A stretch of DNA of 64,000 nucleotides, from positions 2,852,001-2,916,000 of the forward strand of contig NZ_CP030047.1 of NCBI RefSeq assembly GCF_015291625.1. The letters are read 5' to 3'. Every line of letters starts with the position of its first letter. Positions within the stretch are counted from its first letter, which is position 1. The DNA comes from Bradyrhizobium sp. CCBAU 53421. Lineage in GTDB: Bacteria > Pseudomonadota > Alphaproteobacteria > Rhizobiales > Xanthobacteraceae. The notes beneath the pieces are model-generated. The model was not told the DNA's origin. It made no database searches and worked only from the letters and a program-made list of their open reading frames with translations. Below, in pieces: positions 57,980 through 64,000 of the stretch. Made by a program: the position numbers and the translations under genes.

Positions 57980-59176
57980 ATGGCCATTTCACGCCGTGAC
58001 GTTTTATTGGGCAGCGCCGGCGCACTCGGCGCCGCATCCTTCTCCTTCCCGGCGCCGGCCATCGCACAATCGGAACCGATCAAGATCGGCTGTCTCGCGG
58101 CGATCACCGGGCCGAGCTCGGCGCCGACCATCGGGTTCAATCGCGGCGTCAACTTCGCAGTCGATGCCATCAACGGCGCCGGCGGGGTGAAGGGCCGCAA
58201 GATCGAGCTTGTCATGCGCGACACCCAGGGCGATCCGACCAAGGCCGTGAACGCCACGCAGGAATTGATCAGCCAGGCCAAGGTTCACGCGATCTGGGGG
58301 CCGCTGAATTCGGGCGAAGCGCTGGCGACGACGCCGATCATGGCGCGCGCCAAGATGCCCGACCTGCATCCTTGCGTGGTCGAGACCCTGATCGATCCGG
58401 TCAAGTTCCCCAATGCGTTCCGCATCGCGCCGTCCAACAATCAGTGGGACGATGCCGTGCGCAATTATTGCCTGAAGATCCTCAAGGTGAAGAAGGTCGC
58501 GGTGATCGGCGACACCACCGGCTATGGCGTCACCGCGGTCGGCGCCTCCGTCGCTGCGTTCAAGAAGGACGGTGCCGAAGTGGTCTACCAGGCCAATATC
58601 GACGCCACGCAGCCCGACATGACGCCGGACATGCTGCGCGCCAAGAACGCCGGCGCCGAGGCGATCGTGGTGTGGAGCGTCTCGACCGGCATGGAGGCGC
58701 GCATGTTCAACACCCGCGCCGCGATGAACTGGGACGTTCCCTTCGTCGGGCATCCCTCGATGGCGTCCGGCGAGCTCGCGAGCCTCGTTGCAAAGCCGGA
58801 GAACTGGAAGAAGGTCTATGCGATCGGCTACAAGAGCTGCAGCTATGACAGCGCCGGCAAGCTGCCGCCGAAGAGCGAGGACCTGGTCGCGCGGCTGACC
58901 AAGGCCAATATCGCGCTGAACGATACGCTGCTGTGGTGGGTCGCGGGCGGCATCGATTGCATCGAGCTGATCGCCAAAGCCGTTGCGGAAAGCGGTTCGA
59001 CCGACAGCGCCGGCATCATCAAATACTGGAATTCGCTGTCGACCTATCCCGGCTATTTCGGCAATTACCGCTTCTCGCCGACCGAGCATAACGGCTATTT
59101 GACCGAAGAGATCGTGATGTCGGAATCCTCGACCGCCAAGAACGGCACCTTCGCGCTGGCGCCGGGATACACATAA
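57980..59176 (+). CDS. ABC transporter substrate-binding protein (branched-chain amino acid type)
   Basis: The 398-residue precursor has a twin-arginine-like signal (ISRRDVLLGSAGALGAASFSFPAPAIAQ) and a LivK-type Leu/Ile/Val-binding fold: IKIGCLAAITGPSSAPTIG, GVKGRKIELVMRDTQGDPTKA, and GDTTGYGVTAVGA. AGGGAGAG precedes the ATG at 57980. A 163-base gap separates it from the dehydrogenase. Substrates of this receptor class include many aromatic and aliphatic acids, so the name does not fix the ligand. Confidence 0.9.
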   Translation: MAISRRDVLLGSAGALGAASFSFPAPAIAQSEPIKIGCLAAITGPSSAPTIGFNRGVNFAVDAINGAGGVKGRKIELVMRDTQGDPTKAVNATQELISQAKVHAIWGPLNSGEALATTPIMARAKMPDLHPCVVETLIDPVKFPNAFRIAPSNNQWDDAVRNYCLKILKVKKVAVIGDTTGYGVTAVGASVAAFKKDGAEVVYQANIDATQPDMTPDMLRAKNAGAEAIVVWSVSTGMEARMFNTRAAMNWDVPFVGHPSMASGELASLVAKPENWKKVYAIGYKSCSYDSAGKLPPKSEDLVARLTKANIALNDTLLWWVAGGIDCIELIAKAVAESGSTDSAGIIKYWNSLSTYPGYFGNYRFSPTEHNGYLTEEIVMSESSTAKNGTFALAPGYT

Positions 59177-59194
59177 GCGGGCGAGGGCGCAGCG

Positions 59195-60052
59195 ATGCTG
59201 GCCTCGATCCTTGCATCCGGTCTCGCGGCGGGCGCGATCTACGCGCTGGTCGGCGTCACCTACAACACTATGTTCTCGACCTCGCGGGTGATGAGCTTCA
59301 CCGCCGGCCAGCTTGCAATGCTGGGCGGGGTGTTCGGCTCGATGTTCACGCTGAAGCTCGGCCTGCCGATCGCGGCCGGATTCGTGCTGACCTTGCTGTG
59401 CTGCGCGGTGATCGGGATCATCACCGAATTCGTCGCGGTGCGGCCGGTGCTCAAGAGCCTCGACCAGCACCTCTACGTGCTCTCTACGTTGGCCGTCGCG
59501 CTGATGATCCAGCAGGTCACCGCGATCAAATGGGGTACCGAGCCGCAGCCGTTCCCGCGCATCGCAGGCTTCGGCGAGGGCGTTTGGGACGAGAAATTCT
59601 GGCTGCCGGTCGTCGCCTGCGCCGTCACCATCATCAGCCTCGAATATCTCTACCGCCGCACGCTGGTCGGCCGCGCATTCCTGGCCATCGCGGAAGACAA
59701 TTTCGCGGCCCGCGCGCTTGGCCTGCCCGAGCGCAATCTGCGCGTTGCGAGCTACGCGCTGGCCGGCGTGGTCGGCGGCATCGCCGGATTTTCCGGCGGG
59801 CAGTTGCTGCTCGCCTTCTTCGCCAATGGCGCGCTGCTGAATTTCTACGGCTTCGTGCCGGTGGCGCTGGGCGGGCTCGGCAACAACAGAGGTGCAATCA
59901 TCGGCGGGCTGGCGCTCGGCCTGTTCCAGCAGGCGGCGAACTTCCTGGTCGGCGGCATCTTCTCCTCGGTCGCGGTGTTCACGCTGTTCATCGTGGTGCT
60001 GCTCGCCGCGCCGCAAGGGCTGTTCGGCGCCTCCACCGCGCGGAGGGTGTGA
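59195..60052 (+). CDS. ABC transporter permease LivH-like
   Basis: The 285-residue membrane protein has eight hydrophobic helices and the LivH pattern AAGAIYALVGVTYNTMF-SRVMSFTAGQLAMLGG near the start and NNRGAIIGGLALGLFQQAANFLV near the end. It ends TGA sharing a base with the next ATG at 60052. Confidence 0.92.
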   Translation: MLASILASGLAAGAIYALVGVTYNTMFSTSRVMSFTAGQLAMLGGVFGSMFTLKLGLPIAAGFVLTLLCCAVIGIITEFVAVRPVLKSLDQHLYVLSTLAVALMIQQVTAIKWGTEPQPFPRIAGFGEGVWDEKFWLPVVACAVTIISLEYLYRRTLVGRAFLAIAEDNFAARALGLPERNLRVASYALAGVVGGIAGFSGGQLLLAFFANGALLNFYGFVPVALGGLGNNRGAIIGGLALGLFQQAANFLVGGIFSSVAVFTLFIVVLLAAPQGLFGASTARRV

Positions 60053-61851
60053 TGACCTCGGTCGCAGCCGCTCCGCCCCGAACCGGCAGCGGCGCATGGC
60101 GCGCCGCGTTGCCGCACATCCTGCCGTTCCTCGGCATTCTGGCGGCAGCGGTGCTGCTGCCGTTCGTCAGCAATGATTACTGGGTGCTGATCGGCACCCG
60201 CGCGGCGATCTACTGGGTGCTGGTGTCCGGTCTCAATCTGGTGGTCGGCTTCGCCGGTCACCTTGCGATCGGCTATGTCGCGCTGCTGACGCTCGGCGCC
60301 TACACGACAAGCGTGCTGGTCGCCGGCAATGTGCTGCCGGCCGTTCCGGTGTTCGCCGCCCTGCCGATCGCGGGCCTGATCGGCGCGGTCTTCGGCGTCA
60401 TCGTCGGCCTGCCGGCCTTGCGGCTGCGCACCTTCTATTTCGCGATGTCGACCTTGGGCTTTGCGACCATCGTGACCCAGATCGCGCTGGCCTGGCAGAG
60501 CGTGACCGGTGGCGGCATCGGCATTGCCGGCCCGGAATTCCCGGCGCCGCTCAATACGCCATGGGGCTTCTATGGCCTCTGCATCGCGTTCGCTGCATTC
60601 ACGACCTGGATGAGCGCCAATGTTGCGCGCAGCCGCTTCGGCCGCGCGCTGATCGCGGTGCGCGACGCCGAGGTCGCCGCCGAAGCCAGCGGCATCTCGA
60701 AGCCGAAGATGCTGATCGCGATCTTCCTGTTCGCCGGCGCGCTGGCGGCGATCGCCGGCGGGTTGTTCGCGACCTTGCAGACCTACATCACGCCCGATGC
60801 CTTCACCTTCGACCTCTCGGTGCTGTTCTTCATCGCGATCCTGATCGGCGGCCGGGGCTCGATCCTCGGGCCGATGCTCGGCACCATCATCCTGACCATC
60901 CTGCCGGAGATCGCTGCGCCGCTGGCGGCGTGGTCGACGTTTCTCTACGCGGTGCTGCTGCTGCTGATCGTGCTGGTGATGCCGGGCGGCATCGCGGCGC
61001 TGCTCGATTTCCGCAACCGTCGGCCGCTTGCCAGCAACCGCGCCATCGTGCCGCGCCCGGCCGCGCTTGCCGACATCGTGCGCCGGCGCGACGGCGGCAA
61101 GCCGCTGCAACTCCGCGGCATCGCGCTGAGCTTCGGCAATGTGAAGGCGATCGACGGCCTCGACCTCGATGTCGCGCCTGGCCAGATCCATGGGCTGATC
61201 GGCCCGAACGGCAGCGGCAAGACCACTACGCTGAACGTGATCTCGGGCTATTACGCCGCGAAGGCGGGCGCCATGACGCTCGGCGACGCGCCGTTGCCGG
61301 CGGGCCAGCCGGTCGAGCGCGCCGCTCGCGGCATCGCGCGCACCTTCCAGACGCCGCGCGTGATCGGTGAGGCCTCGGTGCTGGAGAACGTCATGATCGG
61401 CGGCTCGATCGAGGGCAGGGCAAACTTCGTCGAGGCGATGCTGGCACTGCCGCGCAACGGCGCGGACGAACGCATGCTCGCTGCGAAGGCTCGGGCGCTG
61501 CTCGGCGTCGTCGGCCTCGAGGCGCTCGCCGACGTGCGCGCCGATCGCCTGCAGCACAGCGAGCTGCGCTTCATCGAGATCGCACGCGCCCTGATGCTCG
61601 ATCCCGACTTCCTGCTGCTCGACGAGCCCGCGGCAGGCCTGTCCAATGACGAGATCGAGCGGCTCGCTACCCTGATCAAGGCGGTCTGCGCCCGCGGCAC
61701 CGGCGTGCTGCTGGTCGAGCATCATGCCGACCTGATCTTCGACATCTGCCATCAGGTCACCGTGCTCAATCTCGGCCGCACGCTGGCGGCTGGAACGCCG
61801 GCGGAGATTCGCGTCCACAAGGAGGTCGTCAGTGCTTACCTCGGCGGCTGA
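60052..61851 (+). CDS. Fused LivM permease and LivG ATPase
   Basis: The 599-residue protein starts at the ATG at 60052. Residues about 1-325 form a LivM permease (VSGLNLVVGFAGHLAIGYVA, GGRGSILGPMLGT). Residues about 345-599 form an ATPase with Walker A GPNGSGKTTTLNV, a signature near RLQHSELRFIEIARAL (degenerate LSGG, here LQHSE), Walker B FLLLDEPAAGL and H-loop VEHHAD. The next gene overlaps its last 20 bases. The fused form is seen in some Rhizobiales. Confidence 0.92.
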   Translation: MTSVAAAPPRTGSGAWRAALPHILPFLGILAAAVLLPFVSNDYWVLIGTRAAIYWVLVSGLNLVVGFAGHLAIGYVALLTLGAYTTSVLVAGNVLPAVPVFAALPIAGLIGAVFGVIVGLPALRLRTFYFAMSTLGFATIVTQIALAWQSVTGGGIGIAGPEFPAPLNTPWGFYGLCIAFAAFTTWMSANVARSRFGRALIAVRDAEVAAEASGISKPKMLIAIFLFAGALAAIAGGLFATLQTYITPDAFTFDLSVLFFIAILIGGRGSILGPMLGTIILTILPEIAAPLAAWSTFLYAVLLLLIVLVMPGGIAALLDFRNRRPLASNRAIVPRPAALADIVRRRDGGKPLQLRGIALSFGNVKAIDGLDLDVAPGQIHGLIGPNGSGKTTTLNVISGYYAAKAGAMTLGDAPLPAGQPVERAARGIARTFQTPRVIGEASVLENVMIGGSIEGRANFVEAMLALPRNGADERMLAAKARALLGVVGLEALADVRADRLQHSELRFIEIARALMLDPDFLLLDEPAAGLSNDEIERLATLIKAVCARGTGVLLVEHHADLIFDICHQVTVLNLGRTLAAGTPAEIRVHKEVVSAYLGG

Positions 61852-62575
61852 ACCTCTGCTTGACGTGCGCGCGCTGGAATCCGGCTACGGCAAGATCCGC
61901 GTGCTGCACGGCATCGACATGACGATCGCCGCCGGCGAGGTCGTGGCGCTGCTCGGTCCGAACGGCGCGGGCAAGACCACGCTGCTGCGCGCGATCTCGG
62001 GTCTGTTGCCGGTCAACGCCGGGCAGGTCCGGTTCGGCGGACGCGACATGACCAACGCCACGCCGCGCGATGCCGCGCGGGCCGGGCTCGTGCATGTGAT
62101 CGAAGGCCATCGCGTATTCACGCAGATCTCGGTCACCGACAATCTGCTTCTCGCCGGTTACGATCTGCCGCGCGCGGAACGCGCCGTGCGGGTCGAGGAG
62201 GCGCTGTCATTCTTTCCCGAGATCGCCGAGAAGCGCCACGAGCGCGGCGGCGCGCTGTCGGGCGGGCAGCAGCAGATGTTGACGGTGGCGCAAGGTCTCG
62301 TCCGCCGGCCGCGGCTGCTGATGCTCGACGAGCCCTCCGCCGGACTGTCGCCGGTGCTGGTCGATCGCGTCCTCGATGTCATCGGCCGGTTGCGCGGGCA
62401 GGGCACCTCCGTGCTGCTGGTCGAGCAATTGCTCGAGAAGGCGCTGGCGTGTGCCGATCGGGTCTATGCGCTGGTGCAGGGGACGATCGCGCTCGAGGCT
62501 GTGACCGGCGAGAGCGACCTCGCGCATCGGCTCGAGCGCGCCTATTTCGGCCATGAAAGCCACGCCCTGGCGTAG
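61832..62575 (+). CDS. ABC transporter ATPase LivF-like
   Basis: The 247-residue ATPase has Walker [14 protein letters not shown], signature LSGGQQQMLTVAQGL, Walker B LLMLDEPSAGLSP and the H-loop in LLVEQLLEKAL (His replaced by Gln, as usual in LivF). It starts at GTG 61832, 20 bases inside the fused gene, with GGAGG 6 bases upstream. Last gene of the operon. Confidence 0.94.
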   Translation: MLTSAAEPLLDVRALESGYGKIRVLHGIDMTIAAGEVVALLGPNGAGKTTLLRAISGLLPVNAGQVRFGGRDMTNATPRDAARAGLVHVIEGHRVFTQISVTDNLLLAGYDLPRAERAVRVEEALSFFPEIAEKRHERGGALSGGQQQMLTVAQGLVRRPRLLMLDEPSAGLSPVLVDRVLDVIGRLRGQGTSVLLVEQLLEKALACADRVYALVQGTIALEAVTGESDLAHRLERAYFGHESHALA

Positions 62576-62636
62576 GGCGCCGTTCCAACTTCATCAGTGC
62601 CGAGTCTCGCAGCCGGAGCGCTGTCTAACGCGCGCC

Positions 62637-62675
62637 AAAGCGCGATGAGACTAGGTTGAATCGTCATCGCGCTTT
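62637..62675. terminator. Inverted repeat between livF and the peptidase gene
   Basis: AAAGCGCGATGA (62637-62648) and TCATCGCGCTTT (62664-62675) are a perfect 12-base inverted repeat with a 15-base loop, placed between two convergent genes. It ends with ATC rather than a T-run, so it may be a bidirectional terminator or part of a repeat. Confidence 0.5.
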
Positions 62676-62688
62676 ATCTCCTTGTTTG

Positions 62689-62735
62689 AGCATGATCTCT
62701 TCGGAAAACCGCTTCGCACTTTTCCGGATCATGCT
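62689..62735. repeat. Palindromic intergenic element, AGCATGATC family, copy 2
   Basis: AGCATGATC (62689-62697) and GATCATGCT (62727-62735) enclose CGGAAAACCGCTTCGCACTT. It is the reverse complement of the copy at 1471-1517 in its central part and abuts the peptidase stop codon directly. Confidence 0.8.
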
Positions 62736-63779
62736 TTAGCGGAAGTAGGTCAGGAACTCCGTCGAACCGATCGGCCTCGCGATGGAGGGCTTCTCGATCC
62801 TCTTCGCGTTCTCCTTCACGACGTACATGTCGATGAGCTTCGCGCCTGAGAGATTGCGCTCGACCACCGCTGCGGTATCCATGTTGATTGCCGACGCGCC
62901 GCAATCGTGGAAGACCACGGTGCCGTAGTCCGGGAGCTGCAGCGGGGTTGGATTTCTCGGGAGGGCCGAGCGCTCCATCACCCATTCCGCCGTTGCGCCG
63001 GGAATCTTGAAGGGTTGCCCCAGCTGCGTCAGGGGGGCGGTTTGAAAGAACTGCACGGAACGACTGGTCGTGAGGTTGGTGATCACGAACGACACTCCGG
63101 TGCGATCCGGCGCCACCTGCATGAGGCACATGATCAGATCGCCGGCATGAATCTTCGGCGACACGAGCGTGATGGGATGCGCCTGGGCCGGGTCGCCCCT
63201 GACCCACCATTGCCACCACGCGAAGAACGAGGTCGTCGGGCTGCCAGCGCCTGCGGCAGGGTCGATGTTCTGCGCGGTGCCGATCTGCGGCAGCGTCGAT
63301 CTGTAGTATCGACGTTGTCCATCAAAGCCGATCCAGGTCGAACTGTGATAGATCTCGCTGGCCCGGCCGCTCGCCGGCTGGGTTGGCGTCGGCACCTGAA
63401 ACTTCCCCCAGACCGACGAGAATACGGTGCCATCCCTCGGCGTGATGTAGGCGCCGGACCAGTTGAGGCTGCTCTCGCGCCGCGGCGATTGGTCGAACGA
63501 TCGGCGCAGGCCCGCCGTGACGGGGGGAAGCACTGCGATATCGAAGGCCTCGAACGCCACCGTCGGACCAAACATCTTCAGCCAGAATGCATACTCGGCC
63601 GGCTGCAGCACCGGGTCTGGTCGTCTTGGAAAGCCGAGCGCCTTCAGCTCGTCCTGCGAGGCGACCATCGTGCGAAATCCGGTGGGAGGAAGCACGCTGG
63701 TCGTCGAATCCCTGATGACCTTCTTCAGGCCTTCGGTGTCGTATGTGGGGCTCCGCCCGTCCCGGGTGCTCATTGCCAT
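62736..63779 (-). CDS. Glutamic peptidase, G1/A4 (eqolisin)-like
   Basis: The 347-residue protein has a C-terminal half like fungal glutamic peptidases. It shows NWSGA at 106-110, VPTPT, STWIGFDG at 147-154, Gln165 in LPQIG, a Trp-rich WWQWWV at 188-193, NLTTSR at 235-240, AEWVME with Glu265, and DYGTVVFHDC. Gln165 and Glu265 sit where fungal scytalidoglutamic peptidase has its catalytic Gln and Glu. The first 100 residues show no signal peptide, which is odd for this exported family. The start is ATG 63779 or 63773, both overlapping the upstream gene. Confidence 0.8.
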   Translation of the reverse strand: MAMSTRDGRSPTYDTEGLKKVIRDSTTSVLPPTGFRTMVASQDELKALGFPRRPDPVLQPAEYAFWLKMFGPTVAFEAFDIAVLPPVTAGLRRSFDQSPRRESSLNWSGAYITPRDGTVFSSVWGKFQVPTPTQPASGRASEIYHSSTWIGFDGQRRYYRSTLPQIGTAQNIDPAAGAGSPTTSFFAWWQWWVRGDPAQAHPITLVSPKIHAGDLIMCLMQVAPDRTGVSFVITNLTTSRSVQFFQTAPLTQLGQPFKIPGATAEWVMERSALPRNPTPLQLPDYGTVVFHDCGASAINMDTAAVVERNLSGAKLIDMYVVKENAKRIEKPSIARPIGSTEFLTYFR

Positions 63780-64000
63780 TCGCCTGCGGCAGCCGCGATT
63801 GCGGCGTCAAACATCGGCACGACGTTTGGTGTCAGAATGGCGGTGTCCAGCAGATCGGCAATTCTGGCGCCGCCTTCCGAATCCTTCGGATAATGCACGC
63901 CGGCAATCTCGCGGTTTCGGGCGATCGAATCCGCCAGGATCGACAGGTCGGATTTCCAGACGGCCTGGTCAGCCGCAGACACCGCCGCCGTGGCGAACAC
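63770..64000 (-). CDS. PAP2/haloperoxidase-type phosphatase, C-terminal end only
   Basis: The last 76 or so residues of a larger protein whose 5' part is outside the window. SILADSIARNREIAGVHYPKDSEGG matches the third motif of the PAP2 superfamily (R-x-x-x-G-x-H-x-x-x-D), containing the active-site histidine. Its TGA overlaps the peptidase start, so the two genes are coupled. Enzyme class within the superfamily unknown. Confidence 0.8.
   Translation of the reverse strand: MFATAAVSAADQAVWKSDLSILADSIARNREIAGVHYPKDSEGGARIADLLDTAILTPNVVPMFDAAIAAAAGEWQ

Overview
The window is a GC-rich alphaproteobacterial chromosome segment. Gene order, protein sequences and the dense GC-rich inverted-repeat elements fit Bradyrhizobium or a close relative (inference; no ribosomal RNA is present to confirm it). 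I see no tRNA or rRNA gene, no CRISPR array and no prophage.

Region 1 (1-24994) is the division and cell wall (dcw) cluster, all on the + strand: the 3' part of ftsI, then murE, murF, mraY, murD, a foreign-looking DUF4291 gene with repeats, ftsW, murG, murC, murB, a divergent ddl, ftsQ, ftsA, ftsZ, lpxC, bamD, recN and ligA. Together they make the UDP-MurNAc-pentapeptide, convert it to lipid II, flip and polymerise it at the septum, build the Z ring, commit lipid A synthesis, insert outer-membrane proteins and repair DNA. The noncoding gaps before ftsW, ftsQ, lpxC and bamD each hold a GTTAAC site, suggesting CtrA-like cell-cycle control.

Region 2 (25000-46300) is mostly housekeeping and envelope genes on both strands: a Bcr/CflA-type MFS exporter bracketed by two direct repeat copies, a 609-residue Xaa-Pro aminopeptidase, prmA with a Cys-cluster gene, an orphan Flp pilin, a PYROXD2/CrtI-like flavoprotein, a coupled pair of unknown (DUF) proteins, an MFS/spermidine-synthase fusion, a TetR/DUF308 divergent pair with duplicated operators, an exported alpha/beta hydrolase, an L,D-transpeptidase, a Gly-rich exported protein, an ABC-2 exporter, a Cys-rich plus OmpA-like pair, and a UvrD/PcrA helicase.

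Region 3 (46288-53020) has a thioesterase, a GlcD/D-lactate dehydrogenase-type flavoprotein, a small unknown protein, two REP-like hairpin elements enclosing a 234-bp spacer, a SulP-STAS anion transporter, a CcdA-type thiol transporter, and one IS481-family insertion sequence whose transposase has no stop codon inside the element.

Region 4 (53017-62575) is a catabolic uptake locus: a GntR/FadR regulator divergent from a TRAP transporter (DctP plus fused DctQM), a D-2-hydroxyacid dehydrogenase, and a branched-chain-amino-acid-type ABC transporter in which LivM and LivG are fused. A 10+3+10 perfect palindrome sits in the regulator/TRAP gap.

The right end (62736-64000, - strand) holds a glutamic peptidase of the mainly fungal G1/A4 (eqolisin) type, overlapping the end of a PAP2/haloperoxidase-type gene that runs off the window.
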